Assembly: GCF_029407905.1 (NCBI RefSeq)
Contig: NC_073641.1
Span: 23,109,001-23,173,000, forward strand
Direction of reading: 5' to 3'
DNA: 64,000 bases
Source: Bubalus kerabau
Lineage: Eukaryota > Chordata > Mammalia > Artiodactyla > Bovidae
Part shown: piece after piece, positions 55,311-64,000 of the stretch
Numbering within the stretch: the first letter of the stretch is position 1
Layout: every line of letters starts with the position of its first letter
Translations under genes and position numbers: made by a program
The notes under the pieces: model-generated
Told to the model about the DNA's origin: nothing
Databases searched by the model: none
What the model saw: the letters and a program-made list of their open reading frames with translations, nothing else

Positions 55311-55760
55311 GAACACTATTCTTTGAATTCTGAAAATAAGCAATTTATTATTATTATTAATCAGTAACACAATTAATTTTATATAATTCCAAGTGTCTGA
55401 GGACTAAGTATGGAGCTACTTTAGAAAGAAAGGGGCAACTTACACACCCTCGACTAGTCAAAAACACATGTAGTTACAGGAATCAAAGGCTTTCTGTATG
55501 AGTGATCTTAACCAGCTATACTCTTTGACCTATAATTCCAGAAGAGAACACATGGAGATGATCATTATTGAAACAAGTGAAAATGAGGATGGAGAAAACA
55601 CTCAAAGGAAAGCTGATGTAAAACAGATTACATCTAACTTCAAAACAGTCTTTCAAGAAATGCACATTTTTTTCTTCCTTTTCAGAAGTCATAAAGATGA
55701 TATTCTATAATAAATATTAACACAGTCCCTCTTGCATATATATTAGTATATATATGAATT
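55311..55760. other. No recognised gene or repeat
   Basis: A 70-residue chance frame and an (ATT)n-like patch near 55345-55361; otherwise unassigned. Confidence 0.4.
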
Positions 55761-55888
55761 GGAAAATGAAATGGATACCCGCTCCAGTATTCTTGCCTGG
55801 AGAATTTCATGGACAGAGGAGCTTGGTGGGCTATAATCCACGGGGTTGCAAAGAGTCAGACATGACCGAGCAACTAACACACACACAT
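55761..55888 (+). mobile_element. Bov-A unit, sense
   Basis: GGAAAATGAAATGGATACCC, CTCCAGTATTCTTGCCTGG, GGGCTATAATCCACGGGG, ending GACCGAGCAACTAACACAC. Confidence 0.9.
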
Positions 55889-55934
55889 ATGTATGAATAT
55901 ATGTATATATAGATTTGCATGTATATGTATATGT

Positions 55935-56062
55935 GGAGAAGGCACTGGCAACCTACTCCAGTATTCTTGGCTAGGAGATCCCATGAATAGAGTCTGAGCC
56001 TGGTGGGCTATAGTCCATGGAGTCGCAAAGAGTCAGACATGACTCAGGAAATGAGCACACAT
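55935..56062 (+). mobile_element. Bov-A unit, sense
   Basis: GGAGAAGGCACTGGCAACC, CTACTCCAGTATTCTTGGC, GGTGGGCTATAGTCCATGG, GTCAGACATGACTCAGGAAATG. A second Bov-A 50 bases after the previous one, separated by TATATG-rich DNA. Confidence 0.9.
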
Positions 56063-56374
56063 ATGTGTATTTATCACCAGTAAGCTGAATTCATTTTATT
56101 ACCATAGACATTTCATTACCATCTACTCTAAGTTTTTGGAGGTGGCTATATGAAGCATATGAGAGTAGCTTACATAAATTGTTGTCACAGAAAATAAGTG
56201 AAAGAGCTGAAAATATTTCCTATTGTATAGAAGTCTACTACAATAAAACCTAGTTTATTCTCCATCCTGTCAAATAATACCTTTTAATTCACTAATAATT
56301 CTAAATATTTAGAGAACAAAGCTAAATCAAATCATAATATTAATCTTGAGAGAATAAAGGATTCTTTAATGTGT

Positions 56375-56460
56375 ATATTCATTCACTCAACAATATCTCT
56401 TAAGGGTCAGGCACCTTGCTTGGCTTTCTTCTAGGAAACTGGACATCAAAAGAAAATTTT
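56375..56460 (-). mobile_element. L2 3' end, antisense
   Basis: TATATTCATTCACTCAACAATATCTCTTAAGGGTCAGGCACC is the antisense L2 terminus. Confidence 0.65.
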
Positions 56461-56701
56461 TGTAAATTCAATGTCAAGCATATTTTAATTTATTTTCCTT
56501 GAAAACTGATAATCCAAGTTTGCTATGCATTACTGCTCTATGCTAACGCACTATAGCTCTGTACTAATACATTATCCAGATTCCTCTAATAACTGCTTGG
56601 GTCAGCTTATATACCAGAGGGATCTCTCTTTGCAGAAATTAAGAACATGTTAAAACTTTGTAGAGATTGACTGTATACCTTTGGAAGGCAGAAGTTGAGA
56701 A

Positions 56702-57475
56702 TGTTGTTGTTCAGTTGCTAAGTCATGTCTGACTCTTTGTGATCCCATGGACTGTAGCATGCTCGGCTTCTCTGTCCTTCACTATCTCCTGGAGTTTGCT
56801 CAAACTTATGTCCACTGAATCAGTGGTGCCATCCAACCATCTCATCCTCTATTGTCCCCTTCTCCTCCTGCCCCTCTATCTTTCCCAGCATCAAGGTCTT
56901 TTTCAATGAGTCAGCTCTTTGCATCAGGTGGTCAAAGTATTGGAGCTTCAGCTTTAGCATCAGTCCTTCCAATGAATATTCAGGATTGATTTCCTTTATG
57001 ATGGACTGGTTTGATCTCCTTGCAGTCCAAGGGACTCTCAAGAGTTTTCTTTAGCACCACAGTTTGAAAGCATCAATTCTTCCATACTCAACCTTCTTTA
57101 TGGTCTAACTCTCACATCCATACATGACTATTCAAAAAACCATAGATTTGACTACATGGACCTTTGTTGGCAAAGTGATGTCTTTGTTTTTTAATATGCT
57201 GTCTAAGTTTATCATAGCTTTTCTTCCAAGGAGCAAGCATATTTTAATTTCATGACTGTAGTCATGGCCTGCAGTGATTTTGGAGACCAAGAAAATAAAA
57301 TCTGCAACTGTTTCCACTTTTTCCCCATCTATTTGCCATGAAGTGATGGGACTGGATGCCATGATCTTAGCTTTTTGAATGTTGAGTTTTAAGCCAAATA
57401 TTCACTGTCTTCTGTCAACCTCATCAAGAGGTTCTTTAGTTCTTGAATTTCTGCCATTTGAGTGGTATCATCTGT
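56702..57475 (-). mobile_element. BovB 3' copy, antisense
   Basis: Antisense BovB of about 770 bases, from the tail (TTGTTGTTCAGTTGCTAAG at the left) to just past the RT core at the right (GTGGTATCATCTGTG). No clear target duplication. Moderately diverged. Confidence 0.94.
56820..57475 (-). pseudogene. BovB ORF2 C-terminal remnant
   Basis: Minus-strand frames 57362-57132 (MASSPITSWQIDGEKVETV onwards) and 57041-56820 (RVPWTARRSNQSIIKEINP onwards) carry the C-terminal RTE region. They are broken between 57132 and 57041 and again near 56880, where the Arg-rich GRRRRGRQRMRWLDG stretch is frameshifted. Non-functional. Confidence 0.9.
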
Positions 57476-57837
57476 GTTAAATTAGGAATAAGAGTGAAAA
57501 AATCAACTCTCTCACCTACTTTATGATTCTAGCTTAGTTTCAAATCTAAAGTTCAGTTTTAAATGCCATCCTAGAGGGGAATGTGATTCTCCAAAATCAT
57601 GCTTCTCAAAGTTTATACACCTAAACATTACCAGGAGATGTTTGTTCACAAATCTATTCTGCTCTCACTCCCAGAAATTTCTATTCATAAGTCTGAAATG
57701 CGACCCAAGATTCTTCATCTTTAATAAATGCTACTTATGATTCTTTCCCCAGAATTATAAATCTGCATTTGGAATGTAGGCTCTGCCTACATTGAGGAAG
57801 TGGGGCAGGGTTCCCTGAGGCAGGCCATTATGTATGT
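57476..57837. other. No recognised gene or repeat
   Basis: Unassigned sequence. Confidence 0.4.
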
Positions 57838-58047
57838 GGAGGCTTCCCAGATGGCCTAGTGGTAAAGAATCCAGCTTCAGTGAAGGAGACATGGATTCCA
57901 TCCCTATGTTGAGAAGATTCCCGGGAGAAAAAAATAATGGCAACCCACTCCAGTATTCTTGCCTGGGAAATCCCATGGACAGAGGAGCGTGGTGGGCTAT
58001 AGTCCATGGGGTTGCAAAAGAATCAGGCATGACTCAAGACTAAACAA
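57838..58047 (+). mobile_element. Bov-tA SINE
   Basis: GGAGGCTTCCCAGATGGCC head, AAAAAAATAATGG insertion in the middle, body CTCCAGTATTCTTGCCTGGG to CAGGCATGACTCAAGAC. The 120-residue plus-strand frame through it is an artefact. Confidence 0.92.
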
Positions 58048-58365
58048 CAACATAGCTATAGATAGCATCTTTTTAGTGATTATACTAACAAAGCAAAGGA
58101 AAGCAATGGTTAAAGCAAAAGCAACAGATCCAATGTGGAGTCAGATTTTGTTCTTCCCTATTATAAGAGCAGGGGATGGTCCTTTTCTGTGGCTGGAAGA
58201 ACAGATGGCCAGTGTTTTTTCAAATAGGAGTAGCTTAGCCTCAGGAGTAGAAAGAAGAATTCTTTGTGATGGGCATTGCTTGCAAAGAGAGACTACTGCT
58301 GAAATAATACTGTGCTCTTGAGAAAATTTTTACATATGTGCAGCAGCCAAGCAGCATGGATAGAA
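58048..58365. other. No recognised gene or repeat
   Basis: Unassigned sequence before the CA microsatellite. Confidence 0.4.
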
Positions 58366-58398
58366 TACACACACACACACACACACACATACACACAA
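58366..58398. repeat. (AC)n microsatellite
   Basis: About 16 AC units with one AT interruption near 58390. Likely length-polymorphic. Minus-strand frames rich in CV are translations of this repeat. Confidence 0.93.
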
Positions 58399-59612
58399 AT
58401 AACGAAACTTGTATTGACAAAACCAATCATAATTCTCTGACTTGGCCTATGAAATAGTTTCCAGGTGAATGAATTTGTCCTGACAGATTTTATTAAATAA
58501 TAATATATAACAGGCACTTGCAGAGTACTATTTATTTCCAACCTATTTCAGGGAAACCATAACTCACACACTCTGGGTTGATATGAGATCACCTTTCAGC
58601 GATGCCTGGAGCCACAGCTCAATAGCAGTTTGGGGTATACAGAGAAAGTAGAGTGTGACCCAAGTGGAATTGTCATTGTAATTTAAGGAGACACATCTAA
58701 TAACTTCACCGGCATTTTTTCAGGTTGTTTATTCTCCTAATCATTCAATAACCCAGACATTTGCCTTCTTTTCCTTCTTCCTATATAAACAGTTGTGATG
58801 AGAATTTTTTTTTTTTTTGCCTTTCCAACTTCAAAATGAAATGCAGTATTTTAAGTATTAGCAAGGAGTTAAACTTGATGAGTTGGGATGGTTTGTAGCT
58901 CTGTATTCCTTCACCTACTCATGTCTGGAGATCCAAGAGTGAGTTTTTCTTTTAAAATCTTTCTAACACGATGTGGCAGTCAGAAATGAGACTGCAGTCA
59001 TATAAGAAGCTAATTAAAATGGGAAATAGACTGACAGCTTCACTGTCGCCTTTTCCTGTGCTCTCTGCCATCTGGTGGATCTCAGATGACACTGAGCAGC
59101 ATGGCAAGTGATCATAAAGATTCTCTGATTCATCCCTGCCCACCCTCAGCCGTGGCTTGAAAATCTATATACAGTACAGAGCACAAGAAACTGAAAGGAA
59201 AGCTGAGTCCCATTAGGTATCACTAAAAGCTTTATGCCTGTCATCCATAACTCAGATCTTCCATGGATCTCACTTTTCTCTGATGTCAAGTGTTCACCAC
59301 CTCACACACCTAACAACGGTCCTGAACCAGAATGTCTCTGAGTACTTCCCATCCATAGATTCACTGCTACGATGACAGTGAAGATGACAAGCTGTAATCT
59401 CACCTCAGTCATCTGACAGCAAAAAAATTAGTCACTTTGACATCCATCAACATCTGTTGTTCTATTTTTATTCTGCCCATATGAAATGCAAAAACTATGG
59501 AGTACAATCTTAATTCATTGATTGTAGATGTTAGTCACAACTACAAAAGGTCTTCATGGTAACATTTAGACTACTGTTTGACCAAACAACTTGGTAGAGT
59601 AGCCTAGCCAAG
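58399..59612. other. No recognised gene or repeat
   Basis: Unassigned DNA with a 14-base T run at about 58806-58819. Confidence 0.4.
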
Positions 59613-60041
59613 TTGACACAAAAAATTAATCATCATAGACCTATGAGGACCACCCAAGCAGACTCCAGGATGCTGATTCTACACAGTTTTCCATTTCCAG
59701 CTCCTCTCTGCACAGCCTCCCCATCTCAGGCACCCTGTCCCCCAACCTCCTGCCACTTCAGACTCTCCTCTCTCCAGCGCTTGACCTCTGTGACTGCTTG
59801 TTCCTCACCTCCCAGTCCTATGGTTGGAAAGTTGCCTAAGCAGACAACTGGAATAAACATAGGAATCACCTTGCTTGTTTTCCCTTTCTCAGGGTTCACA
59901 GACATGTTCCATATATTTGTCCAGTGCCTGAAAACAATTAGCTCATATAATGAGCTCAGTTATATAATTGTTTATAGTTGGAGGGCAAGATGTATACCAT
60001 TATTTTGTAATGGTCAGAAGCAAAAACTGAAAGTCATGTAA
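59613..60041 (+). other. 142-codon open frame, unknown
   Basis: The longest open frame not explained by a repeat I recognise. It begins MTQKINHHRPMRTTQADSRM, has a Pro/Ser/Cys-rich middle (59690-59820, C-rich DNA), then a hydrophobic stretch (GITLLVFPFSGFTDMF). No domain or signature is recognisable. No promoter, and no donor or acceptor of note. C-rich DNA lowers stop frequency, so chance is the likely explanation. Confidence 0.1.
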
Positions 60042-60484
60042 CTAACTCTTAATTATGTATGTTGATAATGCTCCAACACCTCCTTTGTAATGAAGTATAA
60101 CTTATGCTGTAGTGGTTTTCTGTCTTATATGTTTTAATTAGAAAGAAAAGGAATAAAAATGTATTCATCATTTTAAAACTTTCCATCCTCTCTGACATTT
60201 TCAATTTAGTAAGAAGTCTTCGTTGGTTTGAAGATAGAAGCTTCTACTACAACTATCCCAACACAGTACAAATGCAATCATATTGCTGAAAGTTTGGAAA
60301 TTATTCATTATTATAGGTCATCTTAGAAACAGTTATCAAAAGAATGAGTTAGGAAAATAATCAATAACAAGTGTTTATACTGCATAAAAGATTGTGTAGC
60401 AGCTATGGGTAATATCATATTTCTAAAAGTTTACAGAGTTTTAGCAAATGATATCAGAATAACTAGACAGTCACAGAAGAATAA
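60042..60484. other. No recognised gene or repeat
   Basis: AT-rich unassigned DNA leading into an L1M. Confidence 0.4.
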
Positions 60485-60965
60485 ATCTAGACATAGACCT
60501 TATTTTTTATACAGAAAATTAATTCAAAATGGATCATAGAACTAAATGTAAACACAAAACTATAAGACTTTTATAAGATAACACAGGAGAAAACCTAAAT
60601 GACTTTTGTATGACAATGACTTTTTACACAGAATACCAAAGGCATAATCCCATGAACAGTATGAACCCCATGAATAGTATGAAAAGGCAAAAAGGCATAA
60701 TACAAGATATAAATAACTGATAAACTGGACCTCATTACAATTAAAACTGCTCTGCCAGTTTCAAGAGAATAAGACACACACTGAGAGAAAAGACAGAAGT
60801 TTTAAAGGACTGTTAGTCAAACTATACACGTAACTCTTCAAATTCAACACTAAGAAAACAGCCCAATTTGAAAAATGGACCAAAGATTTTTAATAGACAA
60901 CCTTGCCAGAGAAGACATACAGGTGGCAAATAAGCATTTGGAAAGATGCTCCACAACATATGTCA
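60485..60965 (+). mobile_element. L1M LINE, ORF2 end, sense (part 1)
   Basis: AATTCAAAATGGATCATAGA, ACACAGGAGAAAACCTAAAT, ACTGGACCTCATTACAATTA, AACAGCCCAATTTGAAAAATGG and GGTGGCAAATAAGCATTTGG are old L1 ORF2 phrases in sense. The reading frame is full of stops. Confidence 0.8.
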
Positions 60966-61187
60966 TTGCATGCATGCTAAGTTGCTTCAATCATGTCCAG
61001 CTCTTTGTGACCTTAAGGACTTCAGCCAGGTTCTTCTGTCCATGGAGATTCTCCAGGCAAGAATACTGTAGTGGGTTGCCATATTCTCCTTCGGGAGATC
61101 TTCCTGATCCAGGGATCAAATTGGCATCTCTTATGTCTACTGCGTTGGCAGGAGTGTTCTTCACCACTAGTGCCACCTGGGAAGTCC
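60966..61187 (-). mobile_element. Bov-tA SINE in L1M, antisense
   Basis: GCATGCTAAGTTGCTTCAATC to TTCACCACTAGTGCCACCTGGGAAGTCC, antisense Bov-tA with several small deletions. Confidence 0.9.
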
Positions 61188-61198
61188 TCATATGTAGT

Positions 61199-61515
61199 TC
61201 AGTTTAGTTCAGTTCAGTTCAGTCACTCAGTCGTGTCCGACTCTTTGCGACCCCATGAATCGCAGCACGCCAGGCCTCCCTGTCCATCACCATCTCCCAG
61301 AGTTCACTCAAACTCACGTCCATCGAGTCGGTGATGCCATCCAGCCATCTCATCCTCTGTCGTCCCCTTCTCCTCCTGCCCCCAATCCCTCCCAGCATCA
61401 GAGTCTTTTCCAATGAGTCAACTCTTCGCATGAGGTGGCCAAAGTACTGGAGTTTCAGCTTTAGCATCATTCCTTCCAAAGAACACCCAGGGCTGATCTC
61501 CTTTAGAATGGACTG
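61199..61515 (-). mobile_element. Young-looking BovB 3' fragment, antisense, in L1M
   Basis: AGTTTAGTTCAGTTCAGTTC tail at the left, then near-consensus antisense BovB to CTTTAGAATGGACTGGTTG. The minus-strand frame (61219-61514) is open through the conserved C-terminus (GGRRRRGRQRMRWLDG ... HGVAKSRTRLSD). Least diverged BovB in the window by eye. Confidence 0.95.
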
Positions 61516-61812
61516 GTTGTTAGATAAATACAAATTGAAACCAGATGCAATGAAATACACACCCGTGAAAATGGCCAAAATCTGAAACAGTGACAACACC
61601 AAATGCTGGCGAGGATGTGGAGCAACAGGGACTCTCATTTACTGCTCATGGGAATAAAAAAAATGGTACAACCACCTTGGAAAAAATAGTCTAGTCACTT
61701 TGGAAATTGAGCAATTTCTTAAAAAACTAAACATAACATGTGACCCAGCAATTGTGCTCTTTGGTATTTAACCAATGGAGTTGAAAATTTGAATTAGTAC
61801 TCAGATGTCTAT
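61516..61812 (+). mobile_element. L1M LINE, sense (part 2)
   Basis: AAATACAAATTGAAACCAGA, GTGACAACACCAAATGCTGG, CGAGGATGTGGAGCAACAGG and ATGTGACCCAGCAATTGTGC are ORF2-end L1 phrases, continuing part 1. Confidence 0.82.
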
Positions 61813-61814
61813 AG

Positions 61815-62053
61815 AAATGCATGCATGCACCGAGCATGCATACTTGCCCAGTCATGTCCGACTCTTTGGGACCCCATGGACCGTAGCCCATCAGGCACCT
61901 CTATCCATGGGATTTTTCAGACAAGAATACTGGACTGAGTCACCATTTTCCTCCTCTAGGGTATCTTCCCAATCCAGGGATCAAATCCACGTGTCCTGTG
62001 TCTCCTGCATTGCAGGCAGATTCTTTTCCTGCTGAGCCATCAAGGAAGCCCAC
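61815..62053 (-). mobile_element. Bov-tA SINE in L1M, antisense
   Basis: Diverged antisense Bov-tA: CAGTCATGTCCGACTCTTTG, GACAAGAATACTGGACTGAG, head CTGCTGAGCCATCAAGGAAGCC. Confidence 0.9.
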
Positions 62054-62055
62054 AA

Positions 62056-62300
62056 CACCGAGAGTGAGCCCTAAAGTAAACTATGGACTTCCGGCTAATC
62101 ATGATATATCAGTGTATCAACTGCAGTATATATCAGCTTCATCAATTGCAACAGATATACCACTCTGGTGAGGGATGTTGATAATGGGGAAGTTATGAAT
62201 GTGTGGGAGCAAGATGTGCACTGAGAAACACCTGCAGTGTCCTCTCAATTTTGCTGTGAACCTAAAGCTGCTCTGAAAAAGTAAAGTCTTAAAAAGAAGT
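62056..62300 (+). mobile_element. L1M 3' UTR end, sense (part 3)
   Basis: GAGTGAGCCCTAAAGTAAACTATGG, ACAGATATACCACTCTGGTG, CTCTCAATTTTGCTGTGAACC and AAAGTAAAGTCTTAAAAAG form the 3' terminus of an old L1. It stands collinear with parts 1 and 2, with an internal deletion. Confidence 0.8.
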
Positions 62301-62325
62301 TTTTAGAGCAACATAAGAGTCAGGA

Positions 62326-62577
62326 GTATTCTTGCCTGGAAAATCCCATGGATGGAGGAGCCTGGTCGGTTGCAGTCCATGGGTCGCTAAGAGTCGGGCA
62401 CAACTGAGCAACTTCACTTTCACGTTTCACTTTCATGCACTGGAGAAGGAAATGGCAACCCACTCCAGTATTCCTGGCCTGGAGAATCCCAGGGACGGGA
62501 GTCGGACGGCAGTGGGCTGCCGTCTATGGGGTCGCACAGAGTTGGGCACGACTGAAGTGACTTAGCAGCAGCAGCAG
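62326..62577 (+). mobile_element. Bov-A2 SINE, sense, with 9-bp TSD
   Basis: Two Bov-A units joined by a CTTTCACGTTTCACTTTCATGC linker and ending in (AGC)n. GAGTCAGGA is duplicated at 62317-62325 and 62578-62586. The first unit is 5' truncated. Confidence 0.94.
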
Positions 62578-62892
62578 GAGTCAGGAAATTCAATTGTGCT
62601 GAGTGCTATACTCAATTTTATAAAACATTGTACCTTAAGAAAACACTGTGTCCTTGTGCTTTAGAACACCCAAATGTCTTAGAACATAATGCTTGTTCAC
62701 AGGAGCAGATGAGTATCATTTTTCATCCATGGACAACATTCCAACAGGTTGCATGAGTTCATATGTTAACAAGCATTCAAATAAAAAAGAATTTAGCAAA
62801 TCATGGTGATAATTTGTCTAAGCATGCCAAAAACTAATAATTATTTAATCTCTTCAAATTGTTTAACTAATGAGTGAAGGATCACGTGTTCT

Positions 62893-63044
62893 TAATTGTT
62901 CAGTCATGTCCAACTCTTTGGGACCCCATGGACTGTAGCCTGCCAGGCTCCTCTGTCCTTGGAATTTTCCAGGCAAGAATACTGGAGTAGGTTGCCATTT
63001 CCTACTGCAGGGGATCTTCCTGACCTGGGGATCAAACCCACGTC
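62893..63044 (-). mobile_element. Bov-tA SINE, antisense, head lost
   Basis: AATTGTTCAGTCATGTCCAAC to GGGGATCAAACCCACGTCC, antisense; the tRNA-like 5' head is truncated. Confidence 0.9.
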
Positions 63045-63181
63045 CAAATTAATACTTAAATAAATTCTATAAAATCAAGTCAGGACATGAAATAAAAGGA
63101 AAATTTACAAGGTGAGGGTAAGGAGGGAAGCTGTATCTTAAGACTCAGCAGATATATCATTTTTACTTATAATGGACTTTG

Positions 63182-63300
63182 TTCATTTATTCATTTATTT
63201 GCAAATCTTTATTAAGTCTTTACTGTTTGCCAGAAACAGAACTGAGGATTGGTGATAAAACAGTATCAATGTACGCACAGTTAGTTGTGATAAGACAGGA
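63182..63300 (-). mobile_element. L2 3' end, antisense
   Basis: TTCATTTATTCATTTATTTGC, TTATTAAGTCTTTACTGTTTGCC and GGTGATAAAACAGTATC follow the antisense L2 terminus. Confidence 0.68.
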
Positions 63301-63444
63301 CATCCTAGAACTAGTCATGCCATAACCTGCACTGCCATTGAGCCAGAAAGCCTGCAGAGCCAGGCTGTCTGGTTGTATCTGGACAGGACTGGGAAAAGGG
63401 GCAATTTCCAGTTGTGGGAGATGCAATATAACCCATAGATATCC

Positions 63445-63735
63445 CACCAGCAATGGAGACGCAGACATAGAGGACAAACTTGTGGACACAGTAGGGGAAG
63501 GAGAGGGTGGGATGAATTGAGAGAATAGCAATGGAAACATATATATTACTATATGTAAAACAGATCGCAGGTGGGAATTTGCTATGACACAGGGAGCTCA
63601 ACCCAGTGCTCTGTGACAACCTGGAGGGGTGGGATTGGGGGGGGTGGACATATGTATACCTGTGGCTGATTCCTGTTGATGTATGGCAGAAAAGAACACA
63701 GGGTTGTAAGGCAATTATCTTACCAAAAAAAGAAA
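63445..63735 (+). mobile_element. L1 3' UTR (bovine-type L1)
   Basis: CAATGGAGACGCAGACATAG, GACAAACTTGTGGACACAG, GGGAGCTCAACCCAGTGCTC, TGTGGCTGATTCCTGTTGAT and GTTGTAAGGCAATTATCTTACC with an A-rich tail are clear landmarks of the artiodactyl L1 3' end. Sense, 5' truncated. Minus-strand frames of 102-106 residues over it are artefacts. Confidence 0.9.
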
Positions 63736-64000
63736 AAAGTAATAACAGTTGAAATCTGATTATTACCCAGGTGGAAAGCTGAGAGAATCAATCCAGCAGG
63801 ACAGCATGTTGAAAGGGCAGAAACTGAGGAATGGCCAATGCAAGGAGGAAAATTATATCTGTTTCAGAATATTGGTATGGATGGTGTTAATAATATGTTT
63901 GCTCTCCTTTGCTAGGCTTAGCTCATATTGTTCAAAACAGAGACACAAACCAATGAAGGGTAGAAGTTTACCAAAAAGTCTTGGTTCATTGAGGGGATTT
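63736..64000. other. No recognised gene or repeat
   Basis: Unassigned to the window edge. Confidence 0.4.

Noticed and set aside
57959..58321. 120-codon plus-strand frame
   Set aside because: Begins inside a Bov-tA SINE and runs by chance into unassigned DNA.
1..64000. A previously undescribed multi-gene biological system
   Set aside because: Every recognised coding stretch is a decayed retrotransposon protein; the remainder lacks sustained open frames, operon-like layout or RNA-gene signatures visible by eye.

Overview
The window is nuclear DNA of a ruminant, most likely a bovid (cattle, sheep or goat type). The evidence is the density of ruminant-restricted repeats: about twenty Bov-tA SINEs (tRNA-Glu-like head plus Bov-A body), three or four Bov-A2 dimers, and about a dozen fragments of the RTE-type retrotransposon BovB. 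Cetartiodactyl CHR-type SINEs and artiodactyl L1 3' ends sit on a background of older mammalian L1M, L2, MIR, MER5/MER20-like, hAT and mariner remnants. No protein-coding host gene could be supported. Every long open frame I recognise belongs to BovB, and most other ATG-to-stop frames are chance frames in AT-rich DNA or in SINEs. The stretch looks intergenic or intronic.

Layout. 1-3054 holds no recognised element. 3055-4457 has a palindromic mariner MITE, an L1 3' end and an antisense BovB tail. 5257-20236 is sparse, with scattered Bov-tA/Bov-A SINEs, MIR and L2 relics. 20237-20567 is a nearly complete CHR-type SINE with target-site duplications (TSDs). 24303-24389 is a 29-bp-stem inverted repeat. 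25221-27045 is a BovB copy carrying reverse-transcriptase sequence, broken by a SINE and frameshifts. 27206-31369 is mostly unassigned, with SINEs and small relics. 31370-34670 is one old L2 element opened by at least five later insertions, followed by an antisense BovB fragment with a 14-bp TSD. 35801-41665 alternates SINEs with an antisense L1M. 42360-43491 is a MIR split by a BovB with a 10-bp TSD. 45065-45376 has a 98-bp BovB stub and a short hAT element. 47215-48165 is an L2 split by a young-looking SINE. 49330-49868 is an L1 3' end nested in another L1 3' end. 49905-55310 is antisense L1M sequence opened by the longest BovB copy (50106-52683, with endonuclease and RT remnants) and smaller elements. 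56702-57475 is an antisense BovB. 60485-62300 is a sense L1M interrupted by three ruminant insertions. 62326-63735 has SINEs, an L2 tail and an L1 3' end.

The elements do not form a pathway. BovB historically supplied the endonuclease/RT that copied itself and is thought to have mobilised the Bov-tA/Bov-A SINEs that share its 3' end. All BovB copies here are truncated or frameshifted, so none can be autonomous. The nesting order with TSDs gives a relative chronology: L2/MIR first, then L1M and hAT, then BovB and the Bov SINEs. I found no evidence of a previously undescribed gene system. The items most worth checking are the hairpins at 24303-24389 and 3055-3138, the BovB copy with an antisense BovB-tail patch at 42570-42650, and three weak coding candidates (19584, 36947, 59613).
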